DNA from: Sabulicella rubraurantiaca
Lineage (GTDB): Bacteria; Pseudomonadota; Alphaproteobacteria; Acetobacterales; Acetobacteraceae
DNA length: 64,000 nucleotides
Direction of reading: 5' to 3'
Assembly (NCBI RefSeq): GCF_017355885.1
Contig: NZ_JAFEUU010000002.1
Coordinates: 1-64,000, forward strand
This document shows positions 7,277 through 15,766 of this stretch, in pieces. Positions within the stretch are counted from its first letter, which is position 1, and each line of letters starts with the position of its first letter. The notes below the pieces were generated by a model. That model saw nothing but the letters and a program-made list of their open reading frames with translations, was not told where the DNA came from and made no database searches. Made by a program: the position numbers and the translations under genes.

Positions 7277-9765
7277 CGAACGCGCTGCTGGGGTGGCGCC
7301 TCGCGCGGCGGGAGCTGCGCGGCGGCGTGCGGGGGCTGCGGCTGGTCCTGGCCTGCCTCGCCCTGGGCGTCGCGGCCATCGCGGCGGTCGGCACGCTTCG
7401 CGCGGGGGTCGAGGCCGGGTTGCGGGCGGATGGCGCCCGGATCCTGGGTGGTGATCTGGAGATCCGCGCCGGCTACCAGCCGGTGGACCCCGCCGTGCTG
7501 GATTGGGCGCGGGGGCGCGGCGCCGTCCTCTCCGAGGTGCGCCTGCTGCGCGCCATGCTGGTCGCGCCCGAGGGCGAGCGCATGCTCGTCGAACTGAAGG
7601 CAGTGGATGGCGCCTATCCGCTGGTGGGCGAACTGGGCCTCGACCCGCCCGGCCCGGTGGAGACGATCTTCGCCGAGCCCTCCGTGGCGGAGCGCCTTGC
7701 CCTTCGTCCAGGCGATGCAGTTCGGCTAGGCGATGCCACGCTGCGCTTCGGCGGCATCATCACCGAGGAGCCGGACAAGGTCGCCACCCCTACTATCTTC
7801 GGCCCGCGCGCGCTGATGCCCCTGTCGCTGCTGCCCGAGACCGGGCTGATCCAGCCAGGCAGCCTCATCAACCACGAATACCGGCTGCGCCTGCCGCCGG
7901 GCCCCGAGCCGCGCCGCTTCGCCGACGAGCTTCGCGCCGCCTTCCCCAACGCGCCCTGGCGGGTCCGCCTCGCCGAAGCGGCGGAGCCGGGGGTGAACCG
8001 GTTCCTGGACCGCGCCGCCTCCTTCCTGACGCTGGCGGGGCTGACTGCGCTGCTGGTGGGCGGCATCGGCGTGGCGACGGGAGTGCGCGCCTGGTTGGCT
8101 GCGCGGTCGCGCACCATCGCCACGCTGCGCTGCCTGGGGGCGCCGCAGGGCGCCATCCTCGCCGCCTATCTGTGGCAGGTGGCGGTGCTGGGCGCCGTGG
8201 GCATCGTGATCGGCCTTGCGGCTGGGTGGGGGCTGACTTGGCTGGCGGCCCAGGCCCTGGCCGGGGCGCTGCCGGTCCCGCCGCGGCTCGGGCTCTACCC
8301 GGCGCCGCTCGCGCTGGCGGCGCTGTATGGCGCGTTGACCGCGCTGTGCTTCGCGCTGTGGCCGCTCGGGCGCGCCGGGCGCATCCCCGGCGCCGCGTTG
8401 TTCCGTGATGCGGTGGCGGATTCCACGCGCTTCCCCGGCTGGGGTGTCGTCGCCGCCAATGCCGTGGCGGCCACCGCCCTGGTGGCGCTGGTGGTGCTGA
8501 CGGCGGAGCAGCCCTTTTTCGCCGCTGCCTTCTGCGCCGGGGCGGTGGCGGCGCTGGCGCTGTTCCGCCTGGGGGCCACGCTGCTGATGGCGGGGGCGCG
8601 GCGCATCCGCGGTCTGCGCCGCCCCGAATGGCGCATGGGCCTCGCCAATCTTCACCGCCCGGGGGCAAGCACGCCGGTGATGCTGGTGGCACTCGGCCTC
8701 GGCCTCACTACCCTCGCCGCCATCGCGCAGATCGAGGGCAATCTGCGCAACGCTCTCGGCCAGGAGATGCCGGAGCGGGCGCCGAACTTCTTCTTCATCG
8801 ATATTCAGCCCGACCAAGTGGAGAATTTCGACGCCCTCGCCCGTTCCGTGCCGGGGGTGGAGGAGGTGCGTCGCGTCCCCTCGCTGCGCGCCCGCGTCAC
8901 CGCGGTGAAGGGCGTCCCGGCAGAGGAATGGCGCACCACGCCGGAAACCGCCTGGGCGCTGCGCGGCGACCGAGGCCTGACCTACAGCGCCACACCGCCT
9001 GAGGGGACGAGCGTCGTGGCCGGGCAGTGGTGGGATGCGAATTACCGCGGCCCCGTCCTCGTTTCCTTCGACGCGAATCTCGCGCGTGGCTGGGGGGTCG
9101 GGATCGGCGATACCTTGACCCTCAATGTGCTGGGCCGCGACATCGACATGACGATCGCCAATCTGCGCGAGGTGCGGTGGCGGTCGCTGGCGATGAACTT
9201 CACCCTGATCGCCTCGCCCGGCCTGCTCTCGGCGGCACCGCACACTCACATCGCCACGGTGAGGGGTGACCCGTCCCAGGATTCCGCGCTGCTGCGCCGG
9301 GTCACGGACGCGCTGCCCAACGTCTCCGGCATCCGCGTCCGCGAGGCTCTGGAGAAGGTCGGAGAGTTGCTGGAGCGCATCGGCACCGCCCTGACCGCCA
9401 CCGGTTCCGTCACGTTGCTGGCCGGGGCGCTGGTGCTGGCGGGCGCGGTGGCCGCTGGGCAGGCGCGGCGCGTCCGAGAAGCCATCGTGCTGAAGGTGCT
9501 GGGTGCGGCGCGCGGCCAGATCCGAAGCGCCTTCCTCGTGGAGTTTGGCGTGCTGGGCCTGTTTGCCGGGGCACTGGCGGCTGCGGCAGGGACGGCGGCG
9601 GCCTGGGGCGTGGTACGCGGCATCATGGGCCAGCCCTTCATCTTCCTGCCGGGAACATTGGTGGCGACCGTGGCGGGATGCGTCACGCTCGTCCTGGCCT
9701 TTGGCTACGCCGGGACAGCTCTCGCCCTGCGTGTCCGGCCGGCGCCGATGCTCAGGAATGAGTGA
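7273..9765 (+). CDS. ybbP: FtsX-family ABC permease, YbbP-like
   Basis: An 830-residue inner-membrane permease with the YbbP layout: a first TM helix (about 22-42), a large periplasmic region, three central TM helices with the FtsX core (about 250-370), further paired helices near 400-440, a second periplasmic region, and a C-terminal FtsX core (about 700-815). The internal duplication is typical of the 800-850-residue YbbP/LolCE-like proteins. It is translationally coupled to ybbA. Context (tesA, ybbA) matches E. coli; proposed roles are in envelope lipid handling, not demonstrated here. Confidence 0.9.
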   Translation: MTNALLGWRLARRELRGGVRGLRLVLACLALGVAAIAAVGTLRAGVEAGLRADGARILGGDLEIRAGYQPVDPAVLDWARGRGAVLSEVRLLRAMLVAPEGERMLVELKAVDGAYPLVGELGLDPPGPVETIFAEPSVAERLALRPGDAVRLGDATLRFGGIITEEPDKVATPTIFGPRALMPLSLLPETGLIQPGSLINHEYRLRLPPGPEPRRFADELRAAFPNAPWRVRLAEAAEPGVNRFLDRAASFLTLAGLTALLVGGIGVATGVRAWLAARSRTIATLRCLGAPQGAILAAYLWQVAVLGAVGIVIGLAAGWGLTWLAAQALAGALPVPPRLGLYPAPLALAALYGALTALCFALWPLGRAGRIPGAALFRDAVADSTRFPGWGVVAANAVAATALVALVVLTAEQPFFAAAFCAGAVAALALFRLGATLLMAGARRIRGLRRPEWRMGLANLHRPGASTPVMLVALGLGLTTLAAIAQIEGNLRNALGQEMPERAPNFFFIDIQPDQVENFDALARSVPGVEEVRRVPSLRARVTAVKGVPAEEWRTTPETAWALRGDRGLTYSATPPEGTSVVAGQWWDANYRGPVLVSFDANLARGWGVGIGDTLTLNVLGRDIDMTIANLREVRWRSLAMNFTLIASPGLLSAAPHTHIATVRGDPSQDSALLRRVTDALPNVSGIRVREALEKVGELLERIGTALTATGSVTLLAGALVLAGAVAAGQARRVREAIVLKVLGAARGQIRSAFLVEFGVLGLFAGALAAAAGTAAAWGVVRGIMGQPFIFLPGTLVATVAGCVTLVLAFGYAGTALALRVRPAPMLRNE

Positions 9766-9785
9766 GGTCGAACCGAATTAGATGG

Positions 9786-9837
9786 TTGATTCGGATTACA
9801 GACGTTCCATATTGTAGCTCCGCGGGCATCCGCCCGC
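9786..9837 (+). promoter_or_regulatory. Candidate promoter and leader hairpin of BI-1 gene
   Basis: The 100-base gap after ybbP is AT-richer than its surroundings. TTGATT and TATTGT separated by 18 bases resemble sigma-70 -35/-10 hexamers. They are followed by a 6-bp hairpin (GCGGGC, loop ATCC, GCCCGC at 9822-9837) and a pyrimidine run. The hairpin could instead be a weak terminator for ybbP. Confidence 0.35.
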
Positions 9838-9865
9838 TCTTCTTCCTTTGGAGGATCCAACACCC

Positions 9866-10663
9866 ATGGCCTTTCAACCCGAATCGCGGTGGTCCAACCC
9901 GCTCGGGGCGACGCAGCAAGGATGGGGCCGTGGCGCCGCCGTTGACGCGGCGACCATTGACGCCGGGCTGCGCGCCTACATGCTGCGCGTTTACAACTGG
10001 ATGGCCTCGGGCCTGCTCCTGACGGGCATCGTCGCCTACCTGATCGCGCATACCGGCCTTTCGGAGCTGTTCTACAGCGTGGTCCGGACACCGCGTGGCC
10101 TCGCCACGGCGCCCACGCTGCTGGGCTATGCCGCCATCTTCGCGCCGCTCGTCTTCGTGCTGGTGCTAAGCTTCGGCATCAACCGCATGAGCCGCACGAC
10201 AGTCCAGGCCCTGTTCTGGACCTTCTGCGCGGTGATGGGCGCCAGTATGGCGAACATCTTCGTGGTCTACACGAAGACCTCGATCGCCAGCACCTTCTTC
10301 ATCACGGCCGCGATGTTCGCCTCGATGAGCCTCATCGGCTACACGACGGGCCGCGACCTGTCGAAGATGGGCTCGATCATGCTCATGGGCCTGATCGGCA
10401 TCATCCTGGCTTCTGTGGTGAACATCTTCCTGGGCTCGCCGGCCCTGGCCTTCGCCATCTCGGTAATCGGCGTGGTGGTGTTCTGCGGCCTGACGGCCTT
10501 CGACACGCAGCGCATCAAGAACGACTACATCGAGTACAGCTATGCCGAGGGCACGGACATCGCCGCCAAGCGCTCGGTGATGGATGCGCTGGGCCTCTAC
10601 CTGAACTTCATCAACCTGTTCCAGCTGCTGCTGAGCTTCATGGGCGGCCGCAACCAGGAGTGA
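9866..10663 (+). CDS. Bax inhibitor-1 / YccA family membrane protein
   Basis: A 265-residue integral membrane protein with about seven TM helices. The N-terminus is soluble (MAFQPESRW), and the C-terminal part contains the family Asp residues (TAFDTQRIK and the DIAAKRSVMDALGLYLNFINLF stretch, the latter spanning the signature). BI-1 proteins act as pH-sensitive calcium leak channels or modulators of membrane proteases such as FtsH (E. coli YccA); the role here is inferred from the family. I chose the ATG preceded by GGAGGA with an 11-base spacer instead of one six codons upstream. It is monocistronic, with its own promoter candidate and a strong terminator. Confidence 0.9.
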   Translation: MAFQPESRWSNPLGATQQGWGRGAAVDAATIDAGLRAYMLRVYNWMASGLLLTGIVAYLIAHTGLSELFYSVVRTPRGLATAPTLLGYAAIFAPLVFVLVLSFGINRMSRTTVQALFWTFCAVMGASMANIFVVYTKTSIASTFFITAAMFASMSLIGYTTGRDLSKMGSIMLMGLIGIILASVVNIFLGSPALAFAISVIGVVVFCGLTAFDTQRIKNDYIEYSYAEGTDIAAKRSVMDALGLYLNFINLFQLLLSFMGGRNQE

Positions 10664-10687
10664 GTTGGCGGTCGGCAAGTCCGACGC

Positions 10688-10722
10688 AAAAAAGCCCGGC
10701 GGGGAACCCGCCGGGCATTTTC
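10688..10722 (+). terminator. Rho-independent terminator after BI-1 gene
   Basis: A perfect 10-bp stem (GCCCGGCGGG, loop GAA, CCCGCCGGGC) is followed by ATTTTC and preceded by six A residues, so it can work in both directions. It would serve the BI-1 gene on the plus strand and cueR on the minus strand. Confidence 0.88.
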
Positions 10723-10750
10723 ATGTCCAGAACCTTCATGTCCAGAACCT
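10721..10750. repeat. Perfect 15-bp tandem duplication
   Basis: TCATGTCCAGAACCT occurs twice head to tail between the terminator and the end of cueR. It is non-coding and looks like a recent slippage duplication. Confidence 0.8.
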
Positions 10751-10759
10751 CGAAGCGGC

Positions 10760-11179
10760 TCAGTCGCCCGCTTCGGCCATCCTCCGGTCGTCGCGCCCAC
10801 CCTCCATGTTGTCGAGGATCGGGCATTCCGGGCGCCCATCCCCGGCCGCGTGGTCCGCGAGGTGACGCAGCGACGCCGCGACGGCCTGCATCGAGCGGGC
10901 CTTCTCCTCCAGCGCTTCCACGTGGGACAGGGCGATCCGGCGCACCTCGGCGCTGTCGCGACCCTCATCCTGCCACAGCGCCAGGAGCTGCTTCACCTCC
11001 GCCAGCGGGAAGGCAAGGTCGCGCGCATGGCGGATGAACCGCAGCACGGCGACGTTCTGGGGCGTGTAGGAGCGGTAGTTGTTCGCCCGGCGCACAGGCT
11101 TCACCAGGCCGAGCGTCTCGTAGTGGCGGATCATCTTCGCGCTCACGCCGCTCTGCGCGGCGGCCTCGCCGATGTTCAT
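10760..11179 (-). CDS. cueR: MerR-family copper-type regulator, CueR-like with one ligand missing
   Basis: A 139-residue MerR-family activator. The N-terminal winged helix (MNIGEAAAQSGVSAKMIRHYE) matches CueR/HmrR, and the Ser that marks monovalent-metal sensors is kept (DSAEV, Ser76). In CueR two cysteines eight residues apart bind Cu(I). Here the second is present in PECPI (Cys119), but the first is Ala111 in the segment DHAAGDG; the codon GCG is clear in the DNA, and no other Cys exists in the protein. It is coupled to copA by an ATGA overlap, so it should control copper efflux, possibly with altered affinity. No CueR-type palindrome is obvious upstream of copA. Confidence 0.85.
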   Translation of the reverse strand: MNIGEAAAQSGVSAKMIRHYETLGLVKPVRRANNYRSYTPQNVAVLRFIRHARDLAFPLAEVKQLLALWQDEGRDSAEVRRIALSHVEALEEKARSMQAVAASLRHLADHAAGDGRPECPILDNMEGGRDDRRMAEAGD

Positions 11180-13509
11180 CGCGGTGTCTCCTCTGCCGGT
11201 CGCCACCGCGCCAACACCAAGGCGTTGGCAAGGACGGAAACCGAGGACATTGCCATCACAGACCCGGCGACGGCCGGGTTCAGCATCCCAAACGCCGCAA
11301 GCGGCAAAGCTGCTGCATTGTAAACGAAGGCGAACAGCAAATTACCTTTAATTTTTTGGTAGGTCCGGCGGGCCACCGCCAAAGATTCCGATACGAGGGA
11401 AGGATCGCCACGAAGTAGTGTCACCGGCGCGGCGGCAATCGCGGCTTCCGTTCCTGTTCCCATCGCAATACCGAGGTCTGCCTTCGCCAGCGATGGGGCG
11501 TCATTCACACCGTCTCCCACCATGGCAACCTTCAATCCTTGACGCTGCCATTGGGCGATCCGCTCGAGTTTACCCTCCGGTAAGAGAGCCGCGGCGATGT
11601 CGGTCAGGCCCAGCCGTTCAGCGAGACCGCGTGCCGCCGCTTCGCTGTCACCGGTCAGCACTGCCACTCGCAGGCCACGCGCGCGCAGCGCCGCGATGGC
11701 CGGAGCCGCGCCGGGCTTCTCGGCATCCTCGAAGGCCAACAAGGCGATGACGCCTTTCCCCTCCTCCAGCAGCCAGGACAGGGTTCGGCCCTGCGCCGCC
11801 TCCCGCGCCGCCTCGGCAGCGAAGGGATCGGGGAGGCCGGATTCCCGCAGCGCCCGGGCCGAGCCGAGCAGAAGCGCGCGCCCTCCGACCGTTCCGCGCA
11901 CGCCCCGCCCCGGCAGGGCGCGGAAATCCTGCACGGCAGGGGGCGTCCCAGGGGATGCAGCCAGCACGGCGCGCGCCAGGGGATGCTCGCTGCCCGCCTG
12001 CAACGCGGCGGCAAGGGCCAGTGCCCCCTCCTCCGCCGAGTGGATGGCGGCGAGGCGCGGCCGCCCTTCGGTCAGCGTCCCGGTCTTGTCGAAGGCGACC
12101 AAGTCGATATGGGCGCCGCGCTCAATCGTCTCGGCATCGCGGAGAAGGATGCCCGCCCGCGCCGCCGCGCCTGTCCCGGCCATGATCGCGGCCGGCGTGG
12201 CGAGGCCCAGCGCGCAGGGACAAGCCACCACCAGCACCGCAACGGCCGGTAGGATCGCCTCGCCCCAATCCGCCCCCGCCAGCTTCCAACCCAGCAGGGT
12301 CAGCGCCGCCAGGAGCACGACGCAGGGAACGAACACCGCCGAGACGCGATCCACCAGCTTCTGCACCGGCGCCCGGCTGGCCTGCGCGGCGGACACCATG
12401 GCGGCGACGCGGGACAGCGTGGTTTCCTCCCCCACGGCCGTCACCCGCATGACGAGGCGCCCGTCCAGCACGGTGGTGCCGGCGGAGAGACTGGTGCCCG
12501 GCTCCTTGTGGACGGGGCGGCTTTCTCCGGACAGGGCGCTTTCATCCACGCCGGCCTCGCCCTCCTCCACCGTCCCGTCGGCGGGGATGCGGCCGCCGGG
12601 GCGGATGGCCGCGCGGTCGCCCACGCGCAGCAACGGCGCGGGAATCTCCTCTTCGCGTCCCTCCGCGTCGAGGCGCAGCGCGGTGCGTGGGCGGAGCTCC
12701 AGCAGGGCACGGATCGCGGCGCCGGTCGCCGCCTTGGCCCGCCCTTCCAGCCACTTGCCCAGCAGGACGAAGAAGATCACCACCGCCGCCGCCTCGAAAT
12801 AAAGGTGGTGCGCGTGCGGCTCCACCAGCAGGAACCAGAGCGAAAGGAAGAAGGCGGCGCTGGTGCCGAGCGCGACCAACAGATCCATGTTGCCGGTGCC
12901 CGAGCGCAACGCCGCCCAGGCGCCGCGGTAGAAGCGGAACCCGAAGCCGAATTGCAGCGGCGCCGCCAGGGCCAGCTGCCACCAGCCGCCGGGCATCCAG
13001 TCGCGCCCAAAGGCCATTCCCACCATGCCCCACAGGAAGGGCGCGGCGAGAAGCGCCGCCGCCAGCAGCTCCCATTCCGCGCGCCCGAAGCGCCGGGCCG
13101 GACCAGCCTCCTCGCTGGCCCGCGCATAGCCGGCGCGGCGCAAGGCGGCCTCGGCCACGGCCGGGTCGGTGCCCGCCACGACCCGCATCACCGCGCGGTT
13201 CCCGGCGAGGTTGGCGCGCGCCTCCAGCACCCCCGGCACCGCCGACAGCGCCTTCTCCACCCTCGCAGCGCAGGTGGCGCAGCTCATCCCCTCGATGCTC
13301 CAGTCCCAGGCCTCCTCGCGCAGCCCGTAGCCGGCGCGGGACAGGACACGGGCAATCTCCTCCAGCGGGGCCGCGCCTTCCAGGGCCACGCGGTCCTCCG
13401 CGAGGTTGACGCGGGCCGAGGCGACGCCCGGCAGGCGCGAGAGCGCCTTCTCGACACGCGTGGCGCAGCTGGCGCAGGTCATGCCGGAGACGGGAATGGT
13501 CATGCTCAT
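11176..13509 (-). CDS. copA: Cu(I)-exporting P1B-type ATPase
   Basis: A 777-residue inner-membrane copper exporter. Two N-terminal metal-binding domains have GMTCASC (Cys12/15) and GMSCATC (Cys77/80). Eight TM helices follow, with the transport motif CPC at about 430-432 and the actuator motif SGES. The phosphorylation site is Asp474 in DKTGT; the hinge is GDGVNDAP, and MSS lies in the last helix. ATG is used at MSM; the next ATG two codons on is equally possible, and no clear SD is seen. It is the upstream partner of cueR. The last roughly 400 bases use AT-richer codons (for example AAA ATT AAA) than the rest of the gene. Confidence 0.95.
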   Translation of the reverse strand: MSMTIPVSGMTCASCATRVEKALSRLPGVASARVNLAEDRVALEGAAPLEEIARVLSRAGYGLREEAWDWSIEGMSCATCAARVEKALSAVPGVLEARANLAGNRAVMRVVAGTDPAVAEAALRRAGYARASEEAGPARRFGRAEWELLAAALLAAPFLWGMVGMAFGRDWMPGGWWQLALAAPLQFGFGFRFYRGAWAALRSGTGNMDLLVALGTSAAFFLSLWFLLVEPHAHHLYFEAAAVVIFFVLLGKWLEGRAKAATGAAIRALLELRPRTALRLDAEGREEEIPAPLLRVGDRAAIRPGGRIPADGTVEEGEAGVDESALSGESRPVHKEPGTSLSAGTTVLDGRLVMRVTAVGEETTLSRVAAMVSAAQASRAPVQKLVDRVSAVFVPCVVLLAALTLLGWKLAGADWGEAILPAVAVLVVACPCALGLATPAAIMAGTGAAARAGILLRDAETIERGAHIDLVAFDKTGTLTEGRPRLAAIHSAEEGALALAAALQAGSEHPLARAVLAASPGTPPAVQDFRALPGRGVRGTVGGRALLLGSARALRESGLPDPFAAEAAREAAQGRTLSWLLEEGKGVIALLAFEDAEKPGAAPAIAALRARGLRVAVLTGDSEAAARGLAERLGLTDIAAALLPEGKLERIAQWQRQGLKVAMVGDGVNDAPSLAKADLGIAMGTGTEAAIAAAPVTLLRGDPSLVSESLAVARRTYQKIKGNLLFAFVYNAAALPLAAFGMLNPAVAGSVMAMSSVSVLANALVLARWRPAEETPR

Positions 13510-13579
13510 GGGGAGGCATGTGGGGATTCTGGCGGCGCGACGGTCAAGCCGCCTGGACACCGAGCCCGGCGGGAGACAG

Positions 13580-14656
13580 ATGGGTGGCATGCGCCGCATC
13601 GCGATCCCGCTTCTTCTCTCCCTCGCCTTCGCCGCCCCCGCGCCTGCCCAGGACGCGCAGGGCTTCCGCGTCGTGAACCGCGCCGGGGCCGACGCCACCC
13701 AGCTTTATGCCGTCCGCTCGCCGCGCGGGGCGCAGGGCGACTGGGGCGGCAATCTGCTCCGGCCCGACCGACCCCTGGGCGAGGGGCAGGGCTTCCGCGT
13801 CAATCCGGCCGCGGGCGCCGGGTGCCGCTTCGACCTGCGCCTTGTCCTGAACGATGGCCGCGAGGCCGTACTGGCGGACCAGGATATCTGCGCCAACCGC
13901 AACCTCGACTTCGCCACCACCTCCCGTCCCACGGCCCCGCCCCGGACGGCCCCGGCAGCCGTGCGCGCCGCCGGCCCGGCGAACCGTGACGTGCCGCTAG
14001 CCCAGCCGAACCAGCAGGCACGGCAGGTGTCGAGCGGGACCGGCTTCCTGGTCGCCGATGCGCGGGTGCTGACCAATCATCACGTCGTCGACAACTGCAA
14101 CCGCGTCCTGCTGCGCACGCCGACCGGCCATTGGCTCGCCGCCACGCCCCCCGCGCGCAGTGACGCCGCGCTGGACCTGGCGCTGCTGAACGTGCCCGGG
14201 CTGACGGGGCCGGCCCTCGCCTTCCGGTCAGGCCCCGCGGTGAGGCGCGGCGAGGGCGTCGTGGCCTATGGCTTCCCGCTGGCGGGGCTGCTCTCGAGCG
14301 ACCCGAAGCTGACGCGCGGCGAGGTGAACGGGCTGCGCGGCCTGGGCGACAACCCGAACCAGTACCAGATCAGCGCCGAGGTCCAGCCGGGCAATAGTGG
14401 CGGCCCCCTGGTGGACATGCAGGGCAATCTGGTCGGCGTGGTGGTCAGCAAGCTGAACGCCCAGGCGGTGAGCCGCCGCACCGGCGACATCGCGCAGAAC
14501 GTGAACTTCGCGGTGCAGGGCAACACGGCCCGCGACTTCCTGCGCCGCGCCGGGGTGGAGCCGCGCATGGCCGACAGCTCCGGGCCCGATCGCTCCACCG
14601 CCGATGTGGGGGAAATCGCCCATCGCTCCACCCTGTTCATCCGCTGCGAAAGGTAG
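13580..14656 (+). CDS. Secreted trypsin-like protease with N-terminal accessory domain
   Basis: A 358-residue exported protease: signal peptide (about 1-24, ending APAQ), an accessory domain of about 85 residues with two Cys (GCRFDLR and DICANRN) and a conserved WGGNLL, a Pro/Ala-rich linker (about 115-145), then a trypsin-like domain. The triad is seen as His in TNHHVVDNC, Asp in LDLALL and Ser in GNSGGP. It resembles DegP-class peptidases but has no PDZ domain. The start with GGGAG four bases upstream is chosen; a second ATG lies three codons on. Divergent from copA with 70 bases between. The function of the accessory domain is unknown. Confidence 0.87.
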   Translation: MGGMRRIAIPLLLSLAFAAPAPAQDAQGFRVVNRAGADATQLYAVRSPRGAQGDWGGNLLRPDRPLGEGQGFRVNPAAGAGCRFDLRLVLNDGREAVLADQDICANRNLDFATTSRPTAPPRTAPAAVRAAGPANRDVPLAQPNQQARQVSSGTGFLVADARVLTNHHVVDNCNRVLLRTPTGHWLAATPPARSDAALDLALLNVPGLTGPALAFRSGPAVRRGEGVVAYGFPLAGLLSSDPKLTRGEVNGLRGLGDNPNQYQISAEVQPGNSGGPLVDMQGNLVGVVVSKLNAQAVSRRTGDIAQNVNFAVQGNTARDFLRRAGVEPRMADSSGPDRSTADVGEIAHRSTLFIRCER

Positions 14657-14718
14657 GCCCCTCCCCGGCTCCGCCCCGCCCTGCTAGCGTCCCGGACGAC
14701 AAGTCAGGGAAGACGCCC

Positions 14719-15765
14719 ATGCAACGACGCGCGATGCTCGCCGCGCCTGCCCTCGCGGCTGGCGGCGCCACCCTCGCGAGCCTTCCGGCCGCCGCGCAGG
14801 CGCCCCGGATCGTGAGCGAGGAGTTCATGGTGCCGGCGCGCGACAGCGGCATCGAGATCTTCGTCCGCAATAAGCGGCCGGAGACAATGACCAGCTTCAC
14901 CCCCGGCCGTACCCTCATCATGGTGCATGGCGCGACCTATCCCGCGCACACTGCCTTCGATCTGCCGCTCGGCGGACTGTCCTGGATGGACTATATCGCC
15001 GGGCGCGGCTTCGACGTGTGGTGCATGGATATTCGCGGCTATGGTCGCTCTACCCGCCCGCCCGAGATGGCGCAGCCGCCCGAGGCCAACCCGCCCTTGG
15101 TGCGCGGCGAGACAGCGGTGCAGGACATCGCCGCCGTGTCCGAATTCGTGCGACAGCGCCGCTCCATCCCGCGCTGCGTCCATCTTGGATATTCCTGGGG
15201 CACCGCGCTGATGGGCCGCTTTGCCGCAGAGAACCAGGGGGCGGTCGAACGCCTCGTGCTCTACGCGCCGTCCTGGCTGCGGCAGAGCGCCTCGCTCACC
15301 GATCCGGGCGGCAATCTCGGTGCCTATCGCTTCGTGACGCAGGAAGCGGCGCGGTCACGGCTTGCTGCCGGCGTGCCGGAGGCGGCGCGGGCGAGCCTCG
15401 TCCCGGCCGGCTGGTTCGAGCATTGGGCCGGCGTCACCTGGGCCACCGACCCGGAAGGGCTGCGCCGCTCGCCGCCCGCGCTGCGCGCGCCCAATGGCAG
15501 CGTGGCAGATAGCCGCGAATACTGGAGCGCGGGCCGTCCCTTCTACGACCCGGCAAGAATCACGGCGCCGACGCTGCTCGTCCTCGGCGAATGGGACCAG
15601 GACACGCCGCCCTACATGGCCCAGACCTTGTTCCCCCTGCTCACCGCCAGCCCCGGCAAGCGCCTCGTGCTGCTGGGCGAGGGCACGCACGGCATGTGGA
15701 TGGAGCGCAACCGCGGCGCCCTGTTCCAGGCCGTCCAGGTCTTTCTTGAGGAAGCTGCTGCCTAA
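14719..15765 (+). CDS. Exported alpha/beta hydrolase
   Basis: A 348-residue alpha/beta-fold hydrolase with a twin-arginine-like leader (MQRRAMLAAP...AAAQ, about 1-27). The catalytic Ser is in GYSWG (near 168), the acid in GEWDQD and the His in GEGTHGMW. The oxyanion region is MVHGATY. The family covers esterases, lipases and amide hydrolases, so substrate is open. It starts a plus-strand run: the D-2-hydroxyacid dehydrogenase start follows its stop by one base. This tight linkage suggests that the hydrolase releases a product oxidised or reduced by the next enzyme; that is inference. Confidence 0.87.
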   Translation: MQRRAMLAAPALAAGGATLASLPAAAQAPRIVSEEFMVPARDSGIEIFVRNKRPETMTSFTPGRTLIMVHGATYPAHTAFDLPLGGLSWMDYIAGRGFDVWCMDIRGYGRSTRPPEMAQPPEANPPLVRGETAVQDIAAVSEFVRQRRSIPRCVHLGYSWGTALMGRFAAENQGAVERLVLYAPSWLRQSASLTDPGGNLGAYRFVTQEAARSRLAAGVPEAARASLVPAGWFEHWAGVTWATDPEGLRRSPPALRAPNGSVADSREYWSAGRPFYDPARITAPTLLVLGEWDQDTPPYMAQTLFPLLTASPGKRLVLLGEGTHGMWMERNRGALFQAVQVFLEEAAA

Positions 15766-15766
15766 G

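Noticed and set aside
10660-11037. Open frame with a repeated SRTFM peptide
   Set aside because: The repeat comes from the non-coding 15-bp duplication, and the frame lies antisense to cueR.
13510-13579. CueR operator between copA and the divergent protease gene
   Set aside because: No CTTCC...GGAAGG-type palindrome with the long MerR spacer can be seen in this gap.
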